A DNA stretch of 34,952 nucleotides from positions 1 to 34,952 of the forward strand of contig JAEUIQ010000050.1 in NCBI GenBank assembly GCA_016794985.1, in the 5' to 3' direction. This DNA comes from Planctomycetaceae bacterium. GTDB lineage: Bacteria; Planctomycetota; Planctomycetia; Pirellulales; Pirellulaceae. Below, piece after piece: positions 24,764 to 33,747 of the stretch (position 1 is the stretch's first letter; each line of letters opens with the position of its first letter). Both the position numbers and the translations under genes were made by a program. Under the pieces are notes generated by a model, which was given only the letters and a program-made list of their open reading frames with translations, was not told the DNA's origin and ran no database searches.

Positions 24764-25561
24764 CTACGACCCTGTTCGATTTGCAACTTCACAACACAGG
24801 TCTTCTTGGCCATGCCACTCGTGTTCGATGCCGCGCATCAATAACGCGCAATCGAATTGAATCGACCCCTCCGGAAAGACGCGGCGATCATCAAAGTAGC
24901 TGGATGCGACTCGCTCAATGTTCAAAGGTGTCACCGACCAGTTCGCACAACGCAACTCGATCCCATCGTACCGACCAGGATCACGTGTCACCGAATAGCC
25001 GACTGCCCCTTGCGCAAAAAAGTCTGATGCGGCGGAGAGGTTTGGAAACAATGATGTTGCTGATAAATCCGTTCCAATGGATCCTGCAACATCGATTTGC
25101 ACCCGTTGATCGCGGCTCGCAACTGCCACCGAAATTCGGTCCGCTGATTCGCTGACAACGAACTTCGCGTGATGATGTTCACCAGGAAACACGGTGCCCC
25201 CGGCCCAAGCATTCAATCGCGAGCTGGTGTCGCGACGTGGGATATAAACGCCACACTGAGTTTGACCGCCAACTTCCAATTCCACCGCAATTCGATGGGC
25301 CGCATTCTCGGAACCCAACCCAAACGGAAGCGGAAAAAACTGCGGACGAATGCGTTTCAGTCGGATCAAACAAATCCCAGCAATCGCTTGCCCTTGAAAT
25401 AGTTGGGGGCGAAATGGCGCCGGCAAGATTCGCGAAATTACGATTGGGTCAACTCGAAAGTTGATCAACAGTCGTCGATCAATCACTCCATGGATCACAG
25501 GGATTCGCATTTTGTCAGGGCTTTCTTCGGCAAACGGGCGCGCCGATCGCCAGCGATCCAT
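24764..25561 (-). CDS. DUF2071 (YqjF-like) family protein
   Basis: A 265-residue protein of the DUF2071 family, similar to Bacillus YqjF. The family look includes an early LLINFRVDPIVISRILPAPFRPQL, then GICLIRLKRIRPQFFPLPFG and NAAHRIAVE, and the late GYSVTRDPGRYDGIELRCANW. The N-terminus is uncertain: the ATG at 25561 (MDRWRSARPF) is used here, but the ATG at 25510 (MRIPVIHG) is closer to where family members usually begin. No signal peptide or membrane helix is seen. The fold is thought to resemble acetoacetate decarboxylase-like proteins, but the function is unknown. It is transcribed away from the giant gene and toward the desaturase terminator. Confidence 0.8.
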   Translation of the reverse strand: MDRWRSARPFAEESPDKMRIPVIHGVIDRRLLINFRVDPIVISRILPAPFRPQLFQGQAIAGICLIRLKRIRPQFFPLPFGLGSENAAHRIAVELEVGGQTQCGVYIPRRDTSSRLNAWAGGTVFPGEHHHAKFVVSESADRISVAVASRDQRVQIDVAGSIGTDLSATSLFPNLSAASDFFAQGAVGYSVTRDPGRYDGIELRCANWSVTPLNIERVASSYFDDRRVFPEGSIQFDCALLMRGIEHEWHGQEDLCCEVANRTGS

Positions 25562-25649
25562 CTCGAGGCATCGCAAGCTTTGGCAAGGAACCGCAGTGGC
25601 TTGTTCTTGGATAACGGTTCGGCCAAGGTTCCCACCTCCTTCGCAAATT

Positions 25650-25655
25650 TAATAT
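25650..25655 (+). promoter_or_regulatory. Possible -10 element upstream of the giant gene
   Basis: TAATAT sits in a short AT-rich patch that stands out from the GC-rich surroundings, about 200 nt before the start codon. No good -35 hexamer lies 16-18 nt upstream, so this is only a candidate and could belong to either divergent gene. Confidence 0.2.
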
Positions 25656-25754
25656 ATGATGTCCGAGGAAGACAGGCTTCGATCGGTCGGGGCGATATGG
25701 TCGCGTCTGGAGCAACACGGCCGTGCGGAGCGATCTGCGAGTAAAACAGCAAAA

Positions 25755-25811
25755 TGGACCGACGGAGCGGTCCACGACACTGGGAAACTGGACCGACGGA
25801 GCGGTCCACGA
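25755..25811. repeat. Two identical 23-bp palindromic words upstream of the giant gene
   Basis: Identical copies lie at 25755-25777 and 25789-25811, 34 bp apart start to start. Each contains a 7-bp inverted repeat, TGGACCG/CGGTCCA, around an ACGGAG loop, followed by CGA. A weaker copy (15 of 23 positions) is at 25718-25740. The spacings of 37 and 34 bp and the position 40-130 nt before a start codon fit operator sites. A dispersed palindromic repeat, or a 5'-leader RNA hairpin, is equally possible. Confidence 0.8.
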
Positions 25812-25850
25812 TAATGCGGCAAACTAACGAGCCCTGACTTGGAGTGAATC

Positions 25851-28800
25851 ATGATGAACTGGCATCTCGGTCTGTGTTTGAGCTGGGGGCTGTGGGCGAT
25901 TTGCAGTTCTCAGGGATGGGCCGCGCAAGAGGCGTCAAACGAATTTCCCTGGCGGGTGGGTTCGGCTAGCGTCGAGATGTTCGCTGAAGACTCGATGGTA
26001 ATCGGGGGAGGGATCGGACCAGGCTACACGCAAGGGCAGGAAGGAAAACTACAAGCGACTGCCACTTACATCCAAGCTCAGGGGAACTCCAATGAGGAGG
26101 CCTTCAGCCAAGAAGAGCCTGACAACCAAACGCACGGCCGCGATCGCGAAAGTCGGCGTGTCGAAAGCGTGGGAGCGGTTTGTATCATCGCCGTGGATGT
26201 GCTGATGATGCATCGCGACACGATGGACTTGGCCGCGACACGAGTTGCGGAAGCATGTGGCTTGCCGCTCGATCGAATCATGATCAACGCCAGCCACACC
26301 CATCACGCTCCTTCGACGGTTACCGTCCATGGCTATCAACGTGACGAAGAATTTTGTCTGCGAACCGTGGATGCGATTGTGGAAGCCGCGATCTTGGCCC
26401 AACGGCAAGCACGGGCTGCCGCGCCTAGTCGCGGACTATTCCATCGCGGCAAAGAGGAAACCGTCGGACAAAACAGTCGACAAAAGCTGGATGATGGACA
26501 TATCTACTGGATCGGTCCACGAGACAACTTTGTCGGCCCCACGGATCCTTTTGATTCGGATTTTCCAGTCCTCGCGTTTCGCACACCAGAGAATCAATGG
26601 CAGGCGGCTTGGTTCAATCATTCGACTCATTGCATTGGGACGCGAACCGGTCGACGCTCGCCCAGTTTTTACGGGCTTGCCGCACAAGAACTCGCGGAAG
26701 AACATGGGATGCCAGTGTCGTTCTTGTCGGGCGCGGCCGGTTCAACTCATAACTTGAACTTGGACTGCGATGAAATGGTCCGCCGAATCAAGACCGCGTT
26801 CGATGAAACGTTGGAAAAAGCGGCCCCGTTGAAGTCGGCTCGATTGAACGGCCTCCGCCGCGAAGTCCCTTTCACGATTCGCATGTTCGATGACCAGGTC
26901 GAAGACAAGAAAGTTCTAGAGTACTGCACGAAGTACGCCACTTCGCATGCGGATTCGATCGCTGACGTGTTTCGCGAAAGTCGGCGACAGCTCAAGCCCC
27001 TTCAAGGCCAGCGGCGCACGATGTGGCTGCAAGTTCTACAAATTGGCGACGTGTATCTGGTCGGAGTGCCCGCCGAATACTTTACCGTGTTGGGCTTAGA
27101 AATCAAACGCCGTTCGCCATTCCCCAACACCTTTGTCTGTGGACTCTCCAATGACTACGTTGGCTACTTGCCTGATCGCAAGGGTTTTCAAAACGGGGGC
27201 TACCAAACCTGGATGGGCTTGCATTGTTTTGCTGAGATTGGCACGGGTGAATTGGTGGTCGAGCAGTGTGTTGAAATGCTCAATGAATTGGCAAGCGAAA
27301 CCAGCTCCGCGCCGACCAGCGTGGAACCTGCAGCGAACGCGCCGGCCAAAAGAATAAGGGCGGGTGCGTCTGCGGTCGACATCACCCCGGCACAACTGCC
27401 TCGGATCATCGCGGGTGGTTTTCTGGAAGGACGCGGCGATCAGGTCCAGGACCCTCTCTTCGTTCGCAGTGTAGTGATGGACGATGGGCAGACACAATTG
27501 GCGATGGCCATCGTAGACACGTGCATGATGCCGCAGAGCTTGATCGATGAGGCCAAGCAACGAGTCGCGAGTCTATGCGAACTGCCGACCGAACATATCA
27601 TGATCTCAGCGACGCATACGCACTCGGCCCCAGCGGCGATGGGTTGCCTCGGCACGCGACTTGACGAAGAGTACGCGGCGACGCTACCGCGAAAGATTGC
27701 CGAGTCCATTCTTTTGGCCCGCTCGCGATTGCAACCGGCCCGCATTGGTTGGGCTGCGGTCGACGATTGGCAGCACACGCATCACCGACGTTGGGTTCGA
27801 CATCCGGACCGCAAGATTGTTGACCCCTTCGGCGAAGCCACCGGCCGCGCTCACATGCATCCCGGTCATGAAAGTCCGGACATCATTGGTCCGTCGGGCC
27901 CCGTTGATCCAGAACTTTCCATTCTGTCCTTGCAAAAGCTGGATGGCACACCCTTGGCCGTGATTGCCAATTACGGACAACACTATTACGGAGCCCCGGC
28001 CATCTCGGCGGATTACTTTGGCCTTTTCGCCAAATACATTGCGGACTTTCTCAGACAACCTGGCAATGGCAACGGTCCGTTTGTCTGCGCGATGTCGCAA
28101 GGAACCAGTGGCGATCTCGCGACGATGGATTACGGTGGACCTGCGCAACCGCGGGATATTCATCGTTACGCCGAAGGAGTCGCTCGGTTTGCGGAGCAAG
28201 CTCTGCAATCGATCCAATATCGCGACCATGCCGATTTGGCCGTCGTCGAAAAGAGATTGCCACTTCGCTACCGCGTCCCGGATCGCGAACGATTGAAATG
28301 GGCGGAGTTGGTCGCACCGCAAATCGTCGACGACGTGCCTAAGAGTTTGCCTGAGGTCTACGCGCGAGAGGCTCTGATCTTACATGAGCGGCAAACGACC
28401 GAAATCAAGTTGCAAGCGATTCGAATCGGCGACTTGACCATTGCCGCGTTACCCAACGAGGTCTATTCGATCACCGGATTGAAGCTAAAAGCTCAGTCAC
28501 CAGCCAAAGACCATTTCAACATCGAATTGGCCAACGGGGCGGAGGGTTACATTCCGCCTCCCGAACAACATGTCTTGGGTGGTTATACAACATGGCCGGC
28601 GCGGACCGCGGGGCTGGAAGTGGAGGCGGAGACAAAAATCGTCGAGACGCTGGTCAACGCTTTGGAAGAAGTGACGGGCCAAGTTCGCCGACCGATGGCC
28701 GATCAACATGGAATGTACGCGCGTGCCGTCTTAGGTACGGGCCCGACCGACTATTGGAGACTAAACGATGTCGATGGTGTTGCCGCTCGCAATGTCATCG

Positions 28801-31800
28801 CTGGCCGAACCGCGGCGCTCGTTACCCCCGGCTTTGCGTGGTACTTGCCGGGTGCTGGCAGCGGTTCCGGCGTCGGCCAAGAAACCCACCTAACGACCTC
28901 GGCCTTTTCGGGCCCAACGCAAATCAATCGTGCTATTCATTTGGCGGACGGGCATCTGGATACGGGCCTCCAAGACTTAGGAACCGACTTCAGCATCGCT
29001 GTCTGGTTCTGGTTGGGCGAACGCAGCGGTGCTCGCCAACGCAGCGGCGAGTTATTGACGTTGCCCGATGGCTCCGCGCTCGTGGCGGCGCAATTCGATG
29101 ATCATCGCGTCGAACTGCAATATTGTGGACAACGGACCGAACGCTTGTACTTGGCCAATGAGTGGAATTTCGCAACCTTGGTGCGATCCGGAGCGGAAAC
29201 ACGCATCTACGTCAACGGTTCGTCGGAACCCGTGCTTCGCGCTGCCTCCGAGCCAACCGCGACGGGCGATGCGGACACGAAATCGCTCCGCGTCGGCCGC
29301 CACTTGCTCGGCAAGTTGGACGAACTAGCGGTTTGGAACCGAGCGCTCACCAGCGCCGAGAACCATCGCTTGTGGATTTTGTCGGAAGTTCCCGCGGAAC
29401 AAACGCGACGGGCGGTCGAGTTGCAGCGTCGCCGAGAAGCACAACTTGCCGAGATCAACCCACCGAAATTCGCCGCGAAATACTCGGCGACCGTTACGGC
29501 ACTCGCACCACAATGGTCCGCCAGTTTGCGACTTCCGATGGCCTCGGAGCCGGCCGAGAAAGAAATAGCCAAGTATGAACTACAAGGCCAAGTAGAAGTG
29601 ACCGAAAAAATATTTGCGGACTTTCGCGGAGGAAGGTTGGTCGCCCAAGATGTTCAACTGCATGACAACTACTCGATCAGCGGTTGGTTTCGTTGCGAAA
29701 CGGCGGCGGAGTCTCAACCGGTTGCGGCTTACTTGTTCTCGATTGGACCTGACCGCGACCCGCAAGCGAGCGGCGAGCATCTGGGAATTGGTGGCACCCA
29801 TCTTGCGAACGCGACGGGCAAATTACTGTTCTTCAACGGGAATCAACGCAATGATGTCGCCGTCGGCAAGAGTGTCATTCCGCGTGGATCTTGGAATCAC
29901 GTCACTATAGTGCGCCGCGGCTCAAACGTGCAGGTTTTCCTCAATGGTCATGACGTGCCCGAAATCGACACGACCGTTGAAACCAGCCTCACCGGGCCGC
30001 AGCCGCTGTTCTTCGGCAGTCGTGCGGATCTTTTCGCGCCGCTGATCGGCCAATTGGCGGAGGTCGCGGTGTTTGAGCGCGCCTTGAAAATCGATGAGGT
30101 CCAGTCGCTCTTTGCTGCAGCCGAAGTGGATTATCCTCACATGGCCCAGTTGAAGGCCAAGAACTCGTCGAGTGAATCGCTAACACCAGAACCGGATTCA
30201 CTACCACGTTCGCCACAGGATTCGCTACGTGCCATCCGAGTACCGGTGGGGTATCGAGTTGAATTGGTGGCCGCCGAACCAGAGGTCTTGGACCCCGTCG
30301 CATTTGATTGGGATCAGCAGGGACGGTTGTGGGTCGTCGAGATGGCCGATTATCCGTCGGGAATGGACGGAGCTGGGAAACCCGGTGGTCGTGTTCGGCG
30401 TTTGGAAGATCGCGATGGCGACGGACGTTTTGAAACGAGCCAGTTGTTTGCGGACGGCTTGAATTTTCCCAACGGCCTGTTGAGTTGGGGGCCAGGGGTG
30501 TTGGTCACGGCAGCACCGGAGATTCTGTACTTGGCTGATAATGACAACGATGGAACCGCCGACGTGCGCGAGGTGTGGTTCTCGGGCTTTAACGAGGGCA
30601 ATCAACAATTGCGGATCAATGGTTTGCGTTGGGGCTTGGACGGCTGGATCTATTGCGCCAACGGCGGACATCACGCGGGACACGGTACTGAAATTCAAGT
30701 GTTGTGTCATCGCACCGGAAATCGTTTGGCGTTGGGCAGTCGCGACTTTCGCTTCCATCCGGTAACTCGGGAAATGCAGGTCGAATCTGGGCCGTCCCAG
30801 TTCGGACGCAATCGCGATGCTTGGGGACATTGGTTCGGGACGCAAAACGCGAACCCCTTGTGGCAATACGTGATCCCTGAACGCTACCTGCAGCGAAATC
30901 CTTACGTGCCGGCACCATCCCCGATCCGACATGTCGTGGGCTCCGGAAGTCCACCGGTGTTTCCCGCCAGCGCTCCCGAGAAACGATATCACAGCTACGA
31001 TCAAGCGGGACGTTTCACCTCGGCTTGTGGTGGCATGATCTACAACGATGACTGGCTATTCGGAAGAACTGACGAACAACATGGGTTCACCTGCGAACCT
31101 TTTCATAATTTGGTCCAGCATCATGTCTTGAGCGATTTGGGACCAAGCTATTCGTCTCGACGCGCGCCCGGCGAGGAGCAATTCGATTTCTTCGCCAGCG
31201 AAGATCGATGGTGCCGACCCGTAATGGTACGAACTGGGCCCGATGGTGCTTTGTGGGTGGCCGATATGTATCGTTACATGATCGAACATCCCGATTGGCT
31301 GACACCTGAAGGCCGAGCCGAACTGTTGCCGCACTATCGTTTGGGTGACGGTCATGGGCGTATTTATCGCATCGTTCGCGAGGATACAACGCCACGTCCG
31401 TTTCCCAAACTTGAAACCATGTCCACGGGCGAATTGGTGACCGCATTGGATTCGTCCAACGATTGGCACAGAGACAAAGTGCAGCAGTTGCTGAACTCGC
31501 ACGAACGTGGGATCGCGACACCCTTGTTGATCGGCCTTGTGGAACATGGCCAGTATCCAGAAGCCCGCTCGCAAGCGTTGTGGATTCTGCACTCCTGGGC
31601 TGCACTGAACGAGTCGCTAATCATTCGCGCGTTGCAGGACATGCACCCTCGAGTACGTGAGAATGCCTTGCGGATTGCCGAGTCGTGGACGAACCCGGCC
31701 ATCGTCCGTGTTGCCACAGCCTTGAGTAAAGACGAAGATGCCAAAGTCCGGTTCCAGTTGGCATTGTCTTGTGGCCAATGGACGGACGAGGCAGCGGGCG

Positions 31801-33038
31801 AAGCGTTAGCGGCCATCGCTCAACGCGACTTTGCGGATCCGTTGGTGGTTGCCGCGTGCCTGAGTTCGGCGGTGCCTCATCAAGAAGTGTTCGCGCAACG
31901 ATTGCTTGCCGGTCGCGGCGAAGCTTTGGCCGCATTTCGCGAACCATTACTGCGACACTCGCTAAGCAGCAAGAACTCACAAGCGATCGCTTGGATGTTG
32001 CAAGACGCGCTGCAAGGTTCGTTTGGCGAGCAATGTCGGCAACTAACCGACTTTCTGGTGGCGCTACAACGACTGCAGTTGAGCCTCTTCCAATTGAAGC
32101 AAGAAATGTCGGACTCTGCGCATGCGAATTTGTTTGCCCAGGCGGAGGCGGTGGTGGCAGCAGCCCGCGATCAAATCAGAATTGGCGCGGCAACGGCGGA
32201 AGATCCATTGCCTGCGGCGATTTTATTGACTCGTTTTGCAGAGGATCGCCAACAAGCGGTACTCGTTTTAGGTCAAAGCTTGAGCCCGCAGGTCGATGGC
32301 CAAACTCAAGCGGATGTGGTGCGCCGCATGGCGGCTAGCGCTGCCGAAAATGTGCCGATCGTGTTCGCACAGGCCTGGGACGGGTTAAGTCCGACCCTGC
32401 GCGCGCAAGTATTGGATGCCTGGCTCAGTCGTGTGGAATGGGCGCGAGACTTGGTGACTCGTCTGAAAACCGGTGAAATTCCCGCACGAAGTTTGGACTT
32501 GGCCCAGCGGACTCAGCTGCTGCAACATCGCGATCGTTGGGTCGTCGAACAAGCGAACCAGCTGTACCAGCGAGAGCTCGAACCCAAGCAAGCGTTAGTC
32601 CAGTATCAAAAATCGCTTGAGATGGCGGGAGACATCGAGCGCGGTCGAGCGGTGTATCAAACCGCCTGCGCTAGTTGTCATCGACGCGGTGATTTGGGCA
32701 CCGACGTTGGTCCGAACCTAGCGACCGTGATCGGACATTCACCCCAAAAGCTCTTGGCAAATATTTTGGACCCAAACGCGGACATCCAGCCGGGCTATCA
32801 GTCGTTCGCTTGTTTGTTGAATACTGGCGAAGTGTTGACCGGAGTTTTATCAGCGGAGTCGGCGCATAGCTTGACATTGACACCAGCCAACGGCGCGTCG
32901 CGCACGATCCTGCGGAGCGAGATCGAACAGTTGAGCGGCACGGGAGTCTCATTGATGCCGGAGGGATTCGAACAGTCCATCACACCAGAGGCCATGGCCG
33001 ACCTCTTAGCCTTTTTGAAGTCTCCGCTGCCGAACTAA
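25851..33038 (+). CDS. Giant secreted fusion: two ceramidase-like domains, two LamG-like domains, PVC dehydrogenase-like propeller, c-type haem domain
   Basis: A 2395-residue protein. A signal peptide (about 1-25, ending SSQGWAAQ) is followed by two domains like the N-terminal domain of neutral/alkaline ceramidase (about 33-485 and 500-947). Each has the metal-binding-like motif: INASHTHHAPS (H149/H151) and ISATHTHSAPA (about 586). Two LamG/concanavalin-like domains follow (~955-1185, 1240-1425; each with FxVNG-type VFLNG or IYVNG strands). Next is a PVC membrane-bound-dehydrogenase-like propeller (~1455-1845; GYRVELVAAEPEVLDPVAFDW, DGALWVADMYRYMIEHPDW), then HEAT-like helices (~1860-2250). 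A C-terminal haem domain has CASCH (C2273, C2276, H2277) in the Pirellula/Verrucomicrobium style. The frame is open throughout and GGAG precedes the ATG. These domains usually occur in separate proteins. A periplasmic or surface enzyme with electron transfer is inferred; the substrate is unknown. Confidence 0.93.
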   Translation: MMNWHLGLCLSWGLWAICSSQGWAAQEASNEFPWRVGSASVEMFAEDSMVIGGGIGPGYTQGQEGKLQATATYIQAQGNSNEEAFSQEEPDNQTHGRDRESRRVESVGAVCIIAVDVLMMHRDTMDLAATRVAEACGLPLDRIMINASHTHHAPSTVTVHGYQRDEEFCLRTVDAIVEAAILAQRQARAAAPSRGLFHRGKEETVGQNSRQKLDDGHIYWIGPRDNFVGPTDPFDSDFPVLAFRTPENQWQAAWFNHSTHCIGTRTGRRSPSFYGLAAQELAEEHGMPVSFLSGAAGSTHNLNLDCDEMVRRIKTAFDETLEKAAPLKSARLNGLRREVPFTIRMFDDQVEDKKVLEYCTKYATSHADSIADVFRESRRQLKPLQGQRRTMWLQVLQIGDVYLVGVPAEYFTVLGLEIKRRSPFPNTFVCGLSNDYVGYLPDRKGFQNGGYQTWMGLHCFAEIGTGELVVEQCVEMLNELASETSSAPTSVEPAANAPAKRIRAGASAVDITPAQLPRIIAGGFLEGRGDQVQDPLFVRSVVMDDGQTQLAMAIVDTCMMPQSLIDEAKQRVASLCELPTEHIMISATHTHSAPAAMGCLGTRLDEEYAATLPRKIAESILLARSRLQPARIGWAAVDDWQHTHHRRWVRHPDRKIVDPFGEATGRAHMHPGHESPDIIGPSGPVDPELSILSLQKLDGTPLAVIANYGQHYYGAPAISADYFGLFAKYIADFLRQPGNGNGPFVCAMSQGTSGDLATMDYGGPAQPRDIHRYAEGVARFAEQALQSIQYRDHADLAVVEKRLPLRYRVPDRERLKWAELVAPQIVDDVPKSLPEVYAREALILHERQTTEIKLQAIRIGDLTIAALPNEVYSITGLKLKAQSPAKDHFNIELANGAEGYIPPPEQHVLGGYTTWPARTAGLEVEAETKIVETLVNALEEVTGQVRRPMADQHGMYARAVLGTGPTDYWRLNDVDGVAARNVIAGRTAALVTPGFAWYLPGAGSGSGVGQETHLTTSAFSGPTQINRAIHLADGHLDTGLQDLGTDFSIAVWFWLGERSGARQRSGELLTLPDGSALVAAQFDDHRVELQYCGQRTERLYLANEWNFATLVRSGAETRIYVNGSSEPVLRAASEPTATGDADTKSLRVGRHLLGKLDELAVWNRALTSAENHRLWILSEVPAEQTRRAVELQRRREAQLAEINPPKFAAKYSATVTALAPQWSASLRLPMASEPAEKEIAKYELQGQVEVTEKIFADFRGGRLVAQDVQLHDNYSISGWFRCETAAESQPVAAYLFSIGPDRDPQASGEHLGIGGTHLANATGKLLFFNGNQRNDVAVGKSVIPRGSWNHVTIVRRGSNVQVFLNGHDVPEIDTTVETSLTGPQPLFFGSRADLFAPLIGQLAEVAVFERALKIDEVQSLFAAAEVDYPHMAQLKAKNSSSESLTPEPDSLPRSPQDSLRAIRVPVGYRVELVAAEPEVLDPVAFDWDQQGRLWVVEMADYPSGMDGAGKPGGRVRRLEDRDGDGRFETSQLFADGLNFPNGLLSWGPGVLVTAAPEILYLADNDNDGTADVREVWFSGFNEGNQQLRINGLRWGLDGWIYCANGGHHAGHGTEIQVLCHRTGNRLALGSRDFRFHPVTREMQVESGPSQFGRNRDAWGHWFGTQNANPLWQYVIPERYLQRNPYVPAPSPIRHVVGSGSPPVFPASAPEKRYHSYDQAGRFTSACGGMIYNDDWLFGRTDEQHGFTCEPFHNLVQHHVLSDLGPSYSSRRAPGEEQFDFFASEDRWCRPVMVRTGPDGALWVADMYRYMIEHPDWLTPEGRAELLPHYRLGDGHGRIYRIVREDTTPRPFPKLETMSTGELVTALDSSNDWHRDKVQQLLNSHERGIATPLLIGLVEHGQYPEARSQALWILHSWAALNESLIIRALQDMHPRVRENALRIAESWTNPAIVRVATALSKDEDAKVRFQLALSCGQWTDEAAGEALAAIAQRDFADPLVVAACLSSAVPHQEVFAQRLLAGRGEALAAFREPLLRHSLSSKNSQAIAWMLQDALQGSFGEQCRQLTDFLVALQRLQLSLFQLKQEMSDSAHANLFAQAEAVVAAARDQIRIGAATAEDPLPAAILLTRFAEDRQQAVLVLGQSLSPQVDGQTQADVVRRMAASAAENVPIVFAQAWDGLSPTLRAQVLDAWLSRVEWARDLVTRLKTGEIPARSLDLAQRTQLLQHRDRWVVEQANQLYQRELEPKQALVQYQKSLEMAGDIERGRAVYQTACASCHRRGDLGTDVGPNLATVIGHSPQKLLANILDPNADIQPGYQSFACLLNTGEVLTGVLSAESAHSLTLTPANGASRTILRSEIEQLSGTGVSLMPEGFEQSITPEAMADLLAFLKSPLPN

Positions 33039-33372
33039 CCAAATTCATCCGCTCGCACACATAAAAGCCACGCGTCGAGTGGCGGAGCCCGCGGAATGCG
33101 GCTGCCGCTTTCCACCAGCAGCCTGTTGCTGGGCAAAGCAAGGCAGAGACGAGAAGATGCAGCCTGCTGCCACGCCATGCTGAATTCCGGATGATCAAGG
33201 GTTGCTTCAATACGAATCGCAATCTCTTCAGCATGTCACGGACCTAATCTCGAGTGACGATCCAGTCGTAAATTGGTTCGCCGTTTTTCCTGGACCAGGA
33301 TGTTGGCAGAGAGTTGAAGCCGTCAAACGATATGGCTTGAGTGGAGTCAATGCGCGACGCTCGCCAAACGCG
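33039..33372. other. Intergenic region between the giant gene and right repeat array
   Basis: No gene was recognised. Short inverted repeats occur, for example CCAGCA/TGCTGG at 33115-33120 and 33127-33132 around a 6-nt loop, but no T-run follows, so I cannot name a terminator for the giant gene. The last ~20 bp may be a decayed part of the first repeat unit. Confidence 0.45.
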
Positions 33373-33391
33373 ACCATGATTTGGTTCTTTC

Positions 33392-33462
33392 ATCTTTTAC
33401 CCAACATCTTTTACCATTAGCCAGTCAGTCAGAGGAATGGTAAAAGATAGTAGGTAAAAGAT
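33392..33462. other. Two-tier hairpin in first right repeat unit
   Basis: ATCTTTTACCATT (33406-33418) pairs with AATGGTAAAAGAT (33436-33448), a perfect 13-bp stem with a 17-nt loop. Outside it, ATCTTTTACC (33392-33401) pairs with GGTAAAAGAT (33453-33462), a perfect 10-bp stem. A symmetric internal loop CAAC/AGTA separates them. The same structure recurs at 34589-34659. Confidence 0.85.
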
Positions 33463-33503
33463 ACTTCACCCCGGATTCAGCACTTTCCGCAAGACTCGCG
33501 CGG

Positions 33504-33624
33504 CATTCCTTTGCCCCCATTCCTTTGCCATTCTCGTCAGCAGCGTCCGCAGTGCCGATCAGATCTGCTTGCAAAAACAAGTTGGGCAGAGGAATTCGGG
33601 CAGAGGAATTCGGGCAAAGGAATG
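33504..33624. other. Second long inverted repeat of the repeat unit
   Basis: CATTCCTTTGCCC (33504-33516) is the exact reverse complement of GGGCAAAGGAATG (33612-33624). Inside them ATTCCTTTGCC (33519-33529) pairs with GGCAGAGGAAT (33599-33609) with one T-G mismatch. The arms are direct duplications of the same word, so several registers of pairing are possible. The structure bridges the junction between two adjacent units, so the choice of unit start is arbitrary. Confidence 0.8.
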
Positions 33625-33727
33625 AAGACCGAAAACAACATGTCTCGGGCAAGAGCCATGATCTACGGTCTCGCGAATGACCATGATTTGGTTCTTTCAT
33701 CTTTCACCCAACATCTTTTACCATTAT

Positions 33728-33747
33728 CCATTCAGTCAGATGAATGG
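33728..33747. other. Alternative inner hairpin in repeat unit at 33581-33886
   Basis: CCATTCA (33728-33734) and TGAATGG (33741-33747) form a 7-bp stem with a GTCAGA loop. It uses the AATGG that would otherwise pair with ACCATT in the larger hairpin, so the two pairings exclude each other. The unit at 34179-34471 carries the same sequence. Confidence 0.7.

Larger units (their letters stand above)
25562..25850. other. Divergent intergenic region upstream of the giant gene
   Basis: About 290 bp hold the promoter region of the giant gene and of the DUF2071 gene. Visible features are an AT-rich patch around 25645-25657 with TAATAT at 25650-25655 (a possible -10), a CACGGCCGTG palindrome (25716-25725), two identical palindromic 23-bp words, and a GGAG ribosome site just before the ATG at 25851. 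Confidence 0.55.
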
